DNA of 64,000 nucleotides from Marinicella algicola (GCF_028401385.1 NZ_JAQOMR010000001.1:1614501-1678500), one strand, 5' to 3'. Positions 37,306 to 48,390 are shown, counted from the stretch's first letter. Made by a program: numbers and translations. The notes: generated from the letters alone by a model not told the origin.

Positions 37306-37781
37306 TCTATGTCGATGCCGATGCCTGCCCGGTGAAGCCGGAGGTCCTCAAGGTCGCCGAACGCCATGATATTGCCGTCACGTTCGTGGCCAATTCGGGC
37401 CTCAGGCCCTCGCGTGACCCGATGATCCGCAATGTCATTGTTTCCGGCGCCTTCGATGCCGCCGACGACTGGATCGCTGAACGGGCCGGTGCAGGCGATA
37501 TCGTCATCACCGCCGATGTTCCGCTTGCCCAACGCTGTGTCGCTGCCGGCGCAATGGTCACGGGGCCGACGGGCCGGCTTTTCGACGAGGCCAATATCGG
37601 CATGGCCCGCGCCATGCGTGACCTTGGCCAGCACCTCAGGGAAACCGGCGAAAGCAAGGGCTACAACGCCGCGTTTTCGCCACGCGACCGCTCCGCCTTC
37701 CTGCAAACCATGGAACAGCTTTGCCGACAGGCGAAAGCCATTCGCAAAGAGACCGAAGACGAGACAAAGGGAAGACCATGA
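37302..37781 (+). CDS. YaiI/YqxD (DUF188) family protein
   Basis: A 159-residue intact protein with the DUF188 signature: MIYVDADACPVKPEVLKVAERH, NVIVSGAFDAADDWIAERAGAGDIVITADVPLA, and GPTGRLFDEANIG. The acidic residues and fold resemble PIN-like nucleases, but no activity is established. It overlaps both neighbours by four bases (ATGA), so the four-gene cassette is translated as a unit. Confidence 0.88.
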   Translation: MIYVDADACPVKPEVLKVAERHDIAVTFVANSGLRPSRDPMIRNVIVSGAFDAADDWIAERAGAGDIVITADVPLAQRCVAAGAMVTGPTGRLFDEANIGMARAMRDLGQHLRETGESKGYNAAFSPRDRSAFLQTMEQLCRQAKAIRKETEDETKGRP

Positions 37782-38628
37782 ATATATTGTCCGAAAACAC
37801 AGCCTTTGGCGGCATGCAGGAGTCTTTTCCCATGATTCTGAAGCCTGCAATTGCGAGATGACCTTCGCGGTCTTCGTGCCCCCGCAGGCAACGGAACGCC
37901 CCTGCCCCGTGCTCTGGTATCTGTCCGGCCTGACCTGCAGCCATGCCAATGTGATGGAGAAGGGCGAATATCGCCGCATGGCGGCTGAACTTGGCCTGAT
38001 CATCGTCTGCCCGGATACCAGCCCGCGCGGCAAGGATGTGCCCGACACGCTGACAAACTGGCAGCTTGGCCAGGGCGCGGGTTTTTATGTCGATGCCACC
38101 GAAAGCCCCTATGCGCTGAACTACCAGATGGAAACCTATATCACCGAAGAACTGCCCGCACTGATCGCCGGAAGCTTCCGCGCGGATATGGAACGTCAGG
38201 GCATTTTCGGCCACTCCATGGGCGGCCACGGCGCCATGACATTCGCGCTGAAATACCCGGATCGCTACAGGAGCTGCTCGGCGTTCGCTCCCATCGTCTC
38301 GCCGTCCACCTCGCCATGGGCGCAGGGTGCGTTCGAAAAATATCTCGGGACCGATCCGGATGTCTGGCGCAAGCATGATGCCTGCGCACTGGTTGCAGCC
38401 GGCGCGCGTTTTCCGGAATTCCTGATCGACCAGGGCACGGCTGACGGTTTTCTCGAAGAGGGCCTTAAGCCCTGGCTGTTTGAAGAAGCGGTCAAAGACA
38501 CCGACATTGCGCTGACACTTCGCATGCACGAGCGCTACGACCACTCCTACTTCTTCATCTCCACCTTCATGGATGATCACCTGCGCTGGCACGCGGAGCG
38601 CTCTGAAGCGCTCCGGATCAGCCCCTGA
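37778..38628 (+). CDS. fghA: S-formylglutathione hydrolase
   Basis: Hydrolyses S-formylglutathione to formate and glutathione, completing the formaldehyde pathway begun by the dehydrogenase upstream. Esterase-D-type alpha/beta hydrolase of about 283 residues: WYLSGLTCSHANVMEKGEYRR, nucleophile elbow GHSMGGHGA, and the acid/base pair region DQGTADGFL and YDHSYFFIS. One G is missing near 37818 (GGMQGVFSHDSEACNCEMTFA). Start ATG at 37778 overlaps the DUF188 stop. Confidence 0.93.
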
Positions 38629-39368
38629 GCGAAAGAAAAGCGTGTGGGCCGCTGCCATATCCTCAAGCCGCTTCGCGCGGCGGCGGGCGGCCTCCTCGTC
38701 AGCCCCCAGAGCTCGATGGTCCAGTCTTCCTCGAGATTGCTGAGCGCCCAGGCCTCGTCGAGCGACAGGCGGCCGCGCGCAAGCGCCAGCGTGACCAGCG
38801 CAGAGCCGGTCAGCGTCGTCATCACGTGCAGAGCGCCAAGTTCGAACGGATCGCGGTGGTGCGCAAGCTCACGCCGGAAGATATCCAGACTTTCGGCCGG
38901 CTGGTCGGCGAACATCACCCCTTCAACGAGGACGAGAACGGGCGCCATACGCCTCCGCCACCCAATCCAGCACAGGATCCCAGCGCTCGGCCTGACGGGC
39001 AACGAGTTCTTCCGGGCTTTCGGCACGGTAGAACAGCATGTCATTGCCGGCATAGCTGACAATTTCCTCGAACACCGCGTCGGCGTTGACGCTGACGCCA
39101 TCCAGAATGGTGTTCGCTAGTCGTGTGACGGGCATTTTCGCAGGGTCTATGACATTTTCCTGCGCTTGCCATTCGGCGCGGACATGTTCGGCAGCTGCGG
39201 AGGTCGGCAGGATCAGGGCTTTGCGCGAAGGCGTCTTGACCGGCCGTCCATCCAGTTTCACGGCAAAGCGCTCGCCTTCTGCGGCAATGCTGGCTTCGGC
39301 ATAGAATTTTTCGGCAGTTCGGCGCGCATCAGTTCCTGCGACCGGCGAATGGGATCGTTGGTCATCAT
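38618..39368 (-). CDS. ATP12-family F1-ATPase assembly chaperone
   Basis: Homologue of the mitochondrial ATP12 chaperone for the F1 alpha subunit, about 250 residues: FAVKLDGRPVKTPSRKALILPT, MPVTRLANTILDGV, YAGNDMLFYRAESPEELVARQAERWDPVLDW, TTLTGSALVTLALARGRLSLDEAW, EEDWTIELWG. Three breaks: a lost A at 39307-39311 (ELPKKFYAEAS), a surplus T near 38937 (YGAR-LVLVEG), and a lost G at 38703-38707 (ELWGADEEAARRR). The 3' end is uncertain: with one more G restored it stops at 38618, overlapping fghA tail to tail. Start overlaps the HAD stop. Confidence 0.8.
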
Positions 39369-40027
39369 TGCCCTTTCAGAACGAATTTCAGTATATCATC
39401 TGGCCTGGAAGCAATCGCGCCGGCCCCGGCCTGTTTCAGGGCATCGGATGCGCCATAGCCCCAAGACACCCCTATCGCTGCAGAGCCGGCCGCTCGCGCC
39501 ATCTGAATATCGAAGACTGTATCGCCGATCACAACCGCCTGTTCGGGCCGCATGCCGGTCTCGTCGCAGCATTCCAGCACCATGGCCGGGTGCGGTTTGG
39601 AAGGGCAATCATCGGCCGTCCGGGTGGTGATGAATTTTTCGCTGTAACCATGAGTCTTCAGCATGTGGTCGAGCCCACGGCGCGATTTGCCGGTCACGGC
39701 GCCGACCAGAATATCATCCTGTAAAAACAGATGCGCCAGCATGGCGGCGATGCCGTCATAGAGCCTCTCCTGCATTGCCGGGTCGCGCCGCACCTCGACG
39801 AATAGTGAGCGATAGTAGCCCATCATGTCGCGGCATTCGTGGTCTACCTGATCGCGGCCCAGAAGCCCGGCAATGGCAACGTCCAGCGTCAGGCCAACCG
39901 TACCGCGGGTTGCGTGTTCATCGGGCGCGGCATGCCCAAACGCGCGAAATGTGCGCGCCATGGTCTCCTGAATGATCGCAAGGCTGTCGACCAGCGTTCC
40001 GTCACAGTCAAATAGCACCAGCTTCAT
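39365..40027 (-). CDS. HAD-superfamily phosphatase, tandem paralogue 1
   Basis: Phosphoglycolate-phosphatase-like HAD hydrolase of 220 residues. Motif I is FDCDGTLVDS, motif II the Thr in VGAVTGKSRRG, motif III the Lys in DCPSKPHP, and motif IV VIGDTVFDIQMA. The frame is intact. It is strikingly similar to the next gene (40043-40693), sharing ADDCPSKP-PAMVLECC and WGYG-AGAGAI blocks. The natural substrate is not identifiable from sequence. Confidence 0.88.
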   Translation of the reverse strand: MKLVLFDCDGTLVDSLAIIQETMARTFRAFGHAAPDEHATRGTVGLTLDVAIAGLLGRDQVDHECRDMMGYYRSLFVEVRRDPAMQERLYDGIAAMLAHLFLQDDILVGAVTGKSRRGLDHMLKTHGYSEKFITTRTADDCPSKPHPAMVLECCDETGMRPEQAVVIGDTVFDIQMARAAGSAAIGVSWGYGASDALKQAGAGAIASRPDDILKFVLKGQ

Positions 40028-40042
40028 GGGAGCGCTCCCGGC

Positions 40043-40693
40043 TTACACAAGTTTCAGAATGTCCTCCGGATGCCAGACGATCGCGCCCGCTCCGGCATCT
40101 TGCAGATCGGCGATTTCGCCATAACCCCACGCAACACCGATGGCGCGCGCACCGGCACTTGCGGCCATCTGCATATCGAACACCGCATCGCCGATGACGA
40201 CCGCATCGGCGGGATTGAAGCCCGCTTCGGCGCAGCATTCAAGCACCATCGCCGGATCCGGTTTAGAGGGGCAGTCATCGGCCGTGCGCGAAACCGAAAA
40301 ATCCGGAGCCAACCCGTGCATTTCCAGAACATGGGTCAGGCCCCGGCGCGAATTGCCGGTGACCGCCCCGATGGTGATCTCATCACGCGCAGCAAGGGCG
40401 CCGATCATTTCGGCAATGCCGGGGAACAGCTGTTCTGTCATATCGGGATCGGCATGAACTTCGTCAAACAGCGATTTGAACTTCAACCGGATTGCCAGAA
40501 CCTCATCATCGACCTCATGGCGACCGAGCAACCGGGCAATGGCAAGATCGAGCGACAGGCCGATAATGGTCTTGGTCTCGGCAAGAGTCGGCTCGGGATA
40601 TTCAAAGGCCGCGAAACCACGGCGCATGGTCTCATGGATACGCACGGCACTGTCGACCAGTGTGCCGTCGCAGTCAAACAAAACGAGCTTCAT
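40043..40693 (-). CDS. HAD-superfamily phosphatase, tandem paralogue 2
   Basis: Second copy of the HAD gene, 216 residues, intact: FDCDGTLVDSAVRIHETM, VTGNSRRGLTH, CPSKPDPAMVLECCAEAG, VIGDAVFDMQMAASAGA. It starts two bases after the upstream RluC-type gene stops and lies 15 bases before paralogue 1, so the cluster is co-transcribed. Rhizobial relatives usually have a single HAD gene at this point between rluC and the ATP12 gene. Confidence 0.88.
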   Translation of the reverse strand: MKLVLFDCDGTLVDSAVRIHETMRRGFAAFEYPEPTLAETKTIIGLSLDLAIARLLGRHEVDDEVLAIRLKFKSLFDEVHADPDMTEQLFPGIAEMIGALAARDEITIGAVTGNSRRGLTHVLEMHGLAPDFSVSRTADDCPSKPDPAMVLECCAEAGFNPADAVVIGDAVFDMQMAASAGARAIGVAWGYGEIADLQDAGAGAIVWHPEDILKLV

Positions 40694-40694
40694 G

Positions 40695-41682
40695 TCAGTC
40701 CTTGTCGAGATCTTCGCGGTCGGCATCGAAACCCAGCAGGTTCCAGCTCTGCACCATATGCGGCGGCAACGGCGCCGTCACCTTGAGCCGCCCGCCGTCG
40801 GGATGGGGAACATCGATGTGGCGGGCATGTAGATGCAGCCGTTTTTGAACGCCGCCGGAAATTCCCAGTTGGGATCGTCATCGAAATATTTCGGGTCACC
40901 GATGATCGGATGGCCGATATGCAGCGCATGCACGCGAAGCTGATGAGTGCGTCCGGTATAGGGCTCCATTTCCAGCCATGAGAGCGTGTTCGCAGCCGTA
41001 TCGACGACGCGGTAATAGGACACCGCATGATCGGCATCGGGTTCGCCATGCTTCACAATCCGCATGCGGTCGCCATCCGGTGTCTGCTCCTTGGCAAGCC
41101 GGTGGAAATCTTGTCTTCCCGTTTGCGCGGCAGCCCCTTGACCAGCGACCAGTAGGTTTTCTTGGTGGTGCGATGGCGGAAGGCTTCCGTCAGCGACTGC
41201 GCGGCCCGTCGCGAACGGGCGACAACCAGCACCCCCGACGTATCACGATCAAGCCTATGGACGAGGCGCGGCTTTTCGCCCTTCTTGTTGGTCCAGGCTT
41301 CCAGCATCTTGTCAATGTGGCGAACAAGCCCCGACCCGCCCTGCACGGCCAGACCGGCGGGCTTGTTCAGCACAAATATGCGCTCGTCCTCATGCAGCAG
41401 CATGCGCGACAGCAGTTCGCCATCCGGCGAATGCTTCAGCGCCTTGCCAGCAATCGGCCCGGTTTTGCGCACATCGGCATTGATCGGTGGAATACGCACC
41501 GTCTGTCCGGGCTCCACGCGGGTATCGCTTTTGACCCGACCGCCATCAACACGGATCTGCCCCGAGCGCAGCAGCTTTTGAAGTGCACCAAAACCGAGCC
41601 CCGGATAATGCAGTTTGAACCAGCGGTCGAGCCGCATGCCCGCCTCATCCTGATCCACCTTGATATGTTCAATACCCGCCAT
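40695..41682 (-). CDS. RluA/RluC-family pseudouridine synthase
   Basis: rRNA pseudouridine synthase of about 330 residues: N-terminal S4 domain (GMRLDRWFKLHYPGLGFGALQKLLRSGQIRVDG), then the catalytic HRLDRDTSGVLVVARS with the active-site Asp, and the conserved EPYTGRTHQLRVHALHIGHPIIGDPKY. Two bases are lost, near 41095 (STGLAKEQTPDG) and near 40852 (FPAAVQKRLHLHA). The S4 domain and overall form suggest RluC rather than RluA, but the target position cannot be read from this. Confidence 0.88.
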
Positions 41683-41745
41683 CTTGCGAAAACCCTTGTT
41701 CCAAGCCGTGGCTTCTATCGCATGATGCGCCGGAATGAAATGGGT

Positions 41746-42135
41746 TTAGAAAACCATCCGTCCGATCGCGAGCCCGGCAAACACGGCAATCAGCGCGAGA
41801 CCAACGCTGGCCGCAACATAGGCAATGGCGGGCATGAAATCGCCCCGTTCGATCAAATTCATCGCATCGAGCGAAAATGACGAGAAAGTGGTGAAGCCGC
41901 CAAGAAAGCCGGTGACGATGAACATCCGCATTTCCGCAGACTGGTTGAGCGCCCGCGCAACGGCCTCGACCAGCAAGCCGATCAGCAGCGACCCGACAAT
42001 ATTGACGACGAACGTGCCCCAAGGAAAATTGGTCCCCCAAAGCCGGATGGCAAAGACACCGATGAGATAACGCCCGACAGAGCCCAGCGCTCCGCCAGCG
42101 GCAACAAGAAGGGCATGGGAAACGATATTCGGCAC
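41746..42135 (-). CDS. crcB: Fluoride exporter CrcB/FluC
   Basis: Dual-topology fluoride channel, 129 residues and four membrane helices. Diagnostic text: GGALGSVGRYLIG, WGTFVVNIVGSLLIGLL (pore Asn), and the break motif GFLGGFTTFSSFSLD with the paired Phe residues. The GTG start at 42135 follows GGAATGA. No fluoride riboswitch fold was recognised upstream. The gene is intact and heads the cluster crcB-rluC-HAD-HAD-ATP12. Confidence 0.92.
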   Translation of the reverse strand: MPNIVSHALLVAAGGALGSVGRYLIGVFAIRLWGTNFPWGTFVVNIVGSLLIGLLVEAVARALNQSAEMRMFIVTGFLGGFTTFSSFSLDAMNLIERGDFMPAIAYVAASVGLALIAVFAGLAIGRMVF

Positions 42136-42307
42136 GAGTTCATTCCGTTCGATGGTACAGCCTTGATAACAGAACTTCATTAGCTGTTTCGCGTCATCCT
42201 GCCCACCCCTCTGGCGGCTATCAATTGTCCGAAGCGTGTATATTGCGGTTCCGGCGCTCTTGCCTCTTGCAAATCCTGCCACAACTTGGATAATCCAATC
42301 AAATTCG

Positions 42308-42476
42308 TGTTGGGAGAACCCGCTTATCAAGCGGTGCCGAAGGAGCAACTGCCCCGGAAACTCTCAGGCCAAAGGACCAGCGCGTATTTCTAAACTCTGG
42401 AGACGAGGTCCTGCACGTTGCAGGACTGGCCGAAGGGATAATAATCTCAGGCACACAGGACAGAGGGGCTCATTCG
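42308..42476 (+). ncRNA. Tandem glycine riboswitch
   Basis: Two consecutive glycine aptamers. The first contains GGGAGAACC, GCCGAAGGAGCAA, CCGGAAACTCTCAGGC and AAAGGACC; the second contains CTGGAGACGAGGTCC, GCCGAAGGGATAATAAT, CTCAGGC and GGACAGAGGGG, joined by a short linker. The downstream 70 bases have GGCTCA...TGAGCC arms that could form the expression platform. It precedes gcvT and matches the known arrangement in which glycine activates the cleavage operon. Confidence 0.95.
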
Positions 42477-42545
42477 CGAAGGGCATGTCACACACGCCCG
42501 CCCCTTTGAGCCGGCGTTTATCAAACGCATTTCCGGAGGCACGTC

Positions 42546-43687
42546 TTGGTCTCGCAAGAACCGCTAAACAAAACCCCGCTTCACGCGCTCCACCTAGAGC
42601 TCGGTGCCCGCATGGTACCCTTTGCAGGTTACGACATGCCGGTGCAATATCCGATGGGCGTTCTGAAAGAACACCTGCATACCCGTGAAAAAGCTGGCCT
42701 TTTCGATGTCTCACATATGGGGCAAGTCTATCTGAAGCCGCGATCCGGCAATCTCGCTGACGCGGCGATCGCGCTGGAAAAGCTGGTGCCGGTCGATATC
42801 GCCGGGCTCAAACCCGGCCGCCAGCGCTATGCATTCTTCACCAACGATAATGGCGGTATCCTGGATGATCTGATGGTCGCTAATCGTGGTGATCATCTGC
42901 TGGTGATCGTCAATGCGGCATGCAAGGATGCCGACCTTGCCCATATGAAGGCTTACCTTTCCGACCTCTGCGATGTGGAAGTCCACTTTGAGGACAAGGC
43001 GCTTCTGGCGCTGCAGGGACCGAAGGCTGAAGATGTCCTGGCGCCGCTCTGCCCGGCCGTTGCCGACATGAAATTCATGGATGTGCGCGCCTGCGAAGTT
43101 CTCGGCGCCACCTGCGTGATCTCGCGTTCCGGCTATACCGGCGAGGACGGGTTCGAGATTTCGGTGCCCGCTGAAAAGGCCGATGAGCTGGCCCGCGCGC
43201 TGCTTTCGCACGCAGATTGCGAACCCATCGGCCTTGGCGCACGCGATTCGTTGCGGCTGGAAGCCGGGCTTTGCCTTTACGGCAACGACATCGATGAAAC
43301 CACGACACCGGTGGAGGCCGCACTCGTCTGGGGCATGCAGAAGGCCCGCAGGCCCGGCGGCGCCCGCGAAGGCGGGTTTCCCGGCGCTGAAATTGTCTTC
43401 AAGCATCTTTCCGGAGGCGTTGAACGCGTTCGCGTCGGGCTGAAGGCGAAAGGCCGCGCGCCTGTCCGTCCGCCGGCAAAACTCTATGCCGACGACAAGG
43501 GCGAAACCGACATCGGGCGCGTCACCTCCGGCGGCTTCGGCCCGACGGTCGGCGTACCCGTAGCCATGGGCTATGTGGTATCAAGCCACGCAGAAACCGG
43601 CACCACACTTTACGCCGAGGTGCGCGGCAAATATCTGCCGGTCACAATCGAAAACACCCCTTTATCCAACCCACCTATAAACGCTGA
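42546..43687 (+). CDS. gcvT: Glycine cleavage system T protein (aminomethyltransferase)
   Basis: Transfers the methylene group from the H-protein to tetrahydrofolate. About 381 residues: [73 protein letters not shown], and the C-terminal [18 protein letters not shown]. One T is missing at 43661-43663, which hides the true stop at 43685. The start is a TTG with a perfect GGAGG six bases upstream, just past the riboswitch platform. Confidence 0.95.
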
Positions 43688-43704
43688 GCGGGAACATTAT
43701 TGCC

Positions 43705-44070
43705 ATGACCATCAAATTTACCGAAGAACACGAATGGCTGAACATTGAAGACGGCATTGCCACCGTCGGCATTACCGCGCATGCCGCAGAACAGCTCGGC
43801 GATCTCGTTTTCGTTGAACTGCCGGATGTCGGCGCGACATTTGAAAAGAATGACGACGCGGCAACCGTCGAGTCGGTCAAGGCCGCCTCGGATGTTTTCT
43901 GCCCGCTGGCCGGCGAAATCACCGAAGTCAATCAGGCGATCACCGACAACCCGGAACTGGTCAACGCCGAGCCCATGGAAGGCGGCTGGTTCTTCAAGCT
44001 GAAGCTCGCCAATCCGGCCGATGCCGACGCGCTGATGGATGAAGCGGCTTACAAGGAGTTCATCGCCTGA
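43705..44070 (+). CDS. gcvH: Glycine cleavage system H protein
   Basis: Lipoyl carrier of the glycine cleavage system, 121 residues, intact. [20 protein letters not shown] opens the fold; the lipoylated lysine lies in [19 protein letters not shown]. It ends with the A of its TGA shared with the gcvP start region (ATGATGAC), so the two are translationally coupled. Depends on lipoyl transfer by the lipB pathway. Confidence 0.97.
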   Translation: MTIKFTEEHEWLNIEDGIATVGITAHAAEQLGDLVFVELPDVGATFEKNDDAATVESVKAASDVFCPLAGEITEVNQAITDNPELVNAEPMEGGWFFKLKLANPADADALMDEAAYKEFIA

Positions 44071-46932
44071 TGACGACGCCTTCAGAATTTCAGTTTACCG
44101 ACTACCAGCCCTATGACTTTGCCAATCGCCGCCATATCGGGCCCTCGCCCGCCGAGATGGCCGGGATGCTGGAAACGATTGGCTATGACAGTCTTGAAGC
44201 GCTGATCGACGACACCGTGCCTGCCGCTATCCGCCAGCAAGAGCCGCTGGCCTGGGGCCCCGCGATGACCGAGCGCGAGGCGCTCGACAAGCTGCGCGAG
44301 ACAGCCAACAAGAACAAGCCGATGATTTCGATGATCGGCCAGGGCTATAACCCCACCATCGTGCCGCCGGTTATCCAGCGCAATATTCTGGAAAACCCGG
44401 CCTGGTACACCGCCTATACGCCCTATCAGCCGGAAATCAGCCAGGGCCGGCTCGAGGCGCTCTTAAACTTCCAGACGATGATGGCAGACCTCACCGGTCT
44501 CGACATCGCCAATGCCTCGCTGCTGGATGAAGCGACGGCGGCGGCGGAAGCCATGGCGATGGCGAACCGCGTGGCGAAATCGAAGGCCAACGCCTTCTTT
44601 GTCGATGAAAACTGCCACCCGCAGACGATTGCACTTTTGAAAACCCGGTCCGAGCCGCTCGGCTGGGAAATCATCATCGGCAATCCGTTTACCGATCTCA
44701 AGGCCGAAGAGGTGTTCGGCGCGCTGTTCCAGTATCCCGGCACCCACGGCCATGTGCATGATTTCACTGCCGTGATCGCCGCCCTGCACGCGGCAAAGGC
44801 GATCGCCACCATAGCCGCCGATCCGCTGGCGCTGACGCTTTTGAAATCGCCAGGCGAAATGGATGCCGATATCGCCATCGGCTCCTCCCAGCGCTTCGGC
44901 GTGCCGCTTGGCTATGGCGGTCCGCATGCCGCCTATATGGCCGTGAAGGACGCCTACAAGCGCTCCATGCCCGGTCGTCTTGTCGGGGTCTCCGTCGATA
45001 GCCGGGGCAACCGCGCCTACCGTCTGGCGCTGCAGACCCGCGAACAGCATATTCGTCGCGAAAAGGCGACGTCGAACATCTGCACCGCACAGGTGCTGCT
45101 GGCCGTGATGGCCGCGATGTATGGCGTGTTCCACGGGCCGGACGGGCTGAAGGCGATTGCACAGCAGGTGCACAAGAAAAGCGTGCTGCTGGCCAAAGGG
45201 CTGGAAGCGCTCGGCTTCACCGTCGAGCCTGAAACCTTCTTCGACACCGTCACTGTCGAGGTTGGCGCGTTTCAGGGCCTGATCATGCGCAATGCCGTGG
45301 AAAACAACGTCAACCTGCGCAAGGTCGGTACCACCAAAATCGGCATTTCGGTGAATGAGCGGACCCGTCCGGCCCATGTCGAAGCGGTGTGGGAAGCGTT
45401 TGGCGGAAAATTCTCGATTGCCGAGTTCGAGGCGGATTACCGCCTGCCGAAAAGTCTATTACGCACAAGCGTTTATATGACGCACCCGATCTTTCACATG
45501 AACCGTGCGGAAAGCGAGATGACACGCTATATGCGCCGCCTCGCAGACCGTGATCTGGCGCTTGATCGCTCGATGATCCCGCTTGGCTCATGCACGATGA
45601 AGCTCAACGCCACGGCCGAGATGCTGCCGATCACCTGGCCGGAATTTGCCGACATTCATCCCTTCGCACCTGAAAATCAGGCGCTGGGCTACCGCGAAAT
45701 GATCGCCGATCTGTCGGAAAAGCTCTGCGCCATCACCGGCTATGATGCGTTTTCCATGCAGCCGAATTCCGGTGCGCAGGGCGAGTATGCCGGCCTTTTG
45801 ACGATCCGCCGCTTTCACCGCGCCAATGGTGATGCGCACCGCGATATCTGCCTTATTCCGATGTCCGCGCACGGCACCAACCCGGCGTCTGCCCACATGG
45901 CGGGCATGAAGGTGGTGGCGGTGCAATCGCTCGAAAACGGCGATATCGATCTGGCCGATTTTGCCGAAAAGGCGGCAAAGCACGCCGACAATCTCGCCGC
46001 CTGCATGATCACCTACCCCTCGACCCATGGCGTTTTCGAGGCAACCGTCAAGGAAGTCTGCGAGATCACCCATCAATATGGCGGTCAGGTTTATCTCGAC
46101 GGCGCCAATATGAATGCGATGGTCGGGCTGTCGCGGCCCGGTGATATCGGCTCGGATGTCAGCCACCTGAACCTGCACAAGACCTTCTGCATTCCCCACG
46201 GCGGCGGCGGTCCGGGCATGGGGCCGATTGGCGTCAAGGCCCACCTCGCACCCCACCTGCCCGCCAATCCGGCAACGGATGAGACCGGCGGCGCAGTCTC
46301 GGCAGCACCGTTCGGCTCACCGTCGATCCTGCCGATCTCATGGAGCTATTGCCTGATGATGGGCGGCGAAGGGCTGACGCAGGCCACCCGCGTGGCGATC
46401 CTCAACGCCAATTATATCGCGGCCCGGCTGAAGGGCGCTTACGACGTGCTCTACAAGTCGGAAAAGGGCCGCGTCGCGCATGAATGCATCATCGATACGC
46501 GCCCGCTGAAGGACACGGCTGACGTTACGGTGGATGACATTGCCAAGCGGCTGATCGATTGCGGCTTCCATGCCCCGACGATGAGCTTTCCGGTTCCCGG
46601 CACGCTGATGATCGAGCCGACGGAATCGGAAACCAAGGCCGAGCTGGATCGCTTCTGCGATGCAATGCTGGCGGTCCGCGAAGAAGTGCGCGCCATCGAA
46701 GACGGCACGGCCGACCGTGTCGATAATCCGCTGAAAAACGCCCCGCACACGGTGGAAGATCTCGTCGGCGAATGGACCCACCCCTATTCCCGCGAACAAG
46801 CCTGCTTCCCCCGGCGCCTTCCGCGTCGACAAATACTGGCCGCCGGTCAACCGCGTGGACAATGTCTATGGGGATCGGAATCTGGTCTGTGCGTGTCCGC
46901 CGATGAGTGAGTATGCGGAGGCGGCGGAGTAG
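44070..46932 (+). CDS. gcvP: Glycine dehydrogenase (decarboxylating), P protein
   Basis: PLP enzyme that decarboxylates glycine and loads aminomethyl onto the H-protein. About 954 residues: N-terminal half [15 protein letters not shown] and [43 protein letters not shown] in outline, C-terminal half [27 protein letters not shown], and the PLP-lysine motif [18 protein letters not shown]. Near 46810 the frame shifts (two bases lost or one gained) and then continues as [23 protein letters not shown] to the stop at 46930. A terminator follows. Confidence 0.95.
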
Positions 46933-46953
46933 GGAGATGTATGCGTGAGACGG

Positions 46954-46977
46954 AAGGCCGGCGCGGGCGCCGGCTTT
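46954..46977 (+). terminator. Terminator of the gcvTHP operon
   Basis: GC-rich stem GCCGGCGC/GCGCCGGC flanked by AA and TTT, followed by TTTCGCTTTCGG, 22 bases past the gcvP stop. Confidence 0.75.
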
Positions 46978-47242
46978 CGCTTTCGGAACCCCTTCCCCGT
47001 CACTAGAACAGCGTGAAAGTACAAACGCGCAGAATCAATGGCCGGGTCCAAGCCTCAGCATGATCCCGGAGCCATGCTGCTTGCGGGGTTGATGCCTCAC
47101 TTGGTAGCTTCGGCTCTTCTTGTTCGGGATCAAGACGCATTTCCAACCGTCGATCTCGAAAGCTTTGGATCAATAGTTCGAACACTGGAATGTGGACGTA
47201 TAACACTAGGCGACGGCAGCAGCAGCAGAAATAATTTTTTTC
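46978..47242. other. Spacer between gcv operon and accessory island
   Basis: About 265 bases with no convincing gene on either strand. Base composition falls from GC-rich to AT-rich across it, marking the border of the acquired segment. Confidence 0.4.
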
Positions 47243-48390
47243 TTAAGGTTGATCGGGCAGTTTTGTAATTCCGAGCGTGCGTTCAATCTGTTTTCTAAGG
47301 TTCTTAAGGCCTCTGCTATCACTTGGGGTTTTTGGCAGAGTAATAGCCTCAAGTCCTAAATAGTTCTCATCGGCTTCAAGTCGAACGTGCCTATTTTCTG
47401 ACTTTACGGCATAGCCAAGCTCTCCGAGAAGGCCGGTTAATTCACTCGCAACTCGCCTAGGATCAGTTGTGGCTCTCTTCAAATCTCTCTTCAAATCTAC
47501 AAGAGCAGGAGACACGGACAGCTTATTGGAAATAACGCGGAATATTTCGATAGATCTTTTGTCTATTCCGAGTTGATCTGCATATTTCAAGGCTATATCA
47601 GCAGCGTACCTGATCCTGTCAGAGGTTTCTCCAGAATAAATCTCGGGGCCAATTAGACAAGAAATATCATCTTCAGTATTAGAGAAATCGACATCTTCAA
47701 TGCTGTTTAAAGAGCTGAAACTTAGCCTATTTTCAAGTTCTGAAACCCGGTCCTGTAGATTTGAAATCTCATCAAGATAGAGCTTTTCGCTTTCTTCAAC
47801 ACTGAGCCTATTCCGTTCACGCTCTCGGTGCGCATGCAAGGACCGTTCCTGAAGCTCCGTCCAGTCCCATCCGCGGGCGGGCATCTGTGTACGCGACAAT
47901 ATAGCTCGCTTTCGAACGGAGTCCAAAACCTCGTCAGATGTTTTGGTTTGCAGACCTATAAAGGATCGTGACACTATCCCCTTTCCGGGAACAGAAATAC
48001 CGATCGTGCTTCCGTAAATATTTTTGCAGAAGTAATTTCACGCAGCGCGAATGAGAACTCTCGATTAGGCTCAACCACAACATGAGCCACGCCGCCAAGA
48101 TCATATGCAAGTTTTTCAATTTCATCTGCACTAATAATCCAGCTAGAATTTCCTTTCGCAGATATGTATATAATAGGAAGCCAATCTGTTGCTTCGCCAA
48201 ATGTTATGGCCTTTGCCAACTCGAGACCTTGTTCATCTTGTCGAAGCCAGTTCGGTTGGTCCGATACAAGGATGCTTTTGTCTTCACCTCCCCAATTGTT
48301 GCTAAGAAGCGACTTTATGAGATAGGGTTTTCTGGGTGTTTCAAGCCTTGCCCCAACGGCGCTTGCGATGCACTGGGTGCGAACACGTAA
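47243..48390 (-). pseudogene. Accessory multidomain gene, 3' part (split by IS)
   Basis: Unrecognised protein of about 380 codons in this part, continuing on the far side of the IS (49321-49435). One base is lost near 47978 (LFPERG-IVSRSFIG). Regions in order: an alpha/beta-looking segment (SILVSDQPNWL, TFGEATDWLPIIYISAKGN, IEKLAYDLGGVAHVVVEPNREFSFALRE); a Gln/Glu/Arg-rich linker around MPARGWDWTELQER; a coiled coil (YLDEISNLQDRVSELENRL); a helical domain (GPEIYSGETSDRIRYAADIA); and a C-terminal segment LLGELGYAVKSENRHVRLEAD...ITLPKTPSDSRGLKNLRKQIE that resembles the HicA/YcfA small fold with its conserved His. AT-rich compared with gcvP. A toxin or defence role is only a guess. Confidence 0.55.

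Noticed and set aside
47038..47268. Open frame of 76 codons on the plus strand after gcvP
   Set aside because: No ribosome-binding site, no family resemblance, and it overlaps the end of the accessory gene on the other strand.
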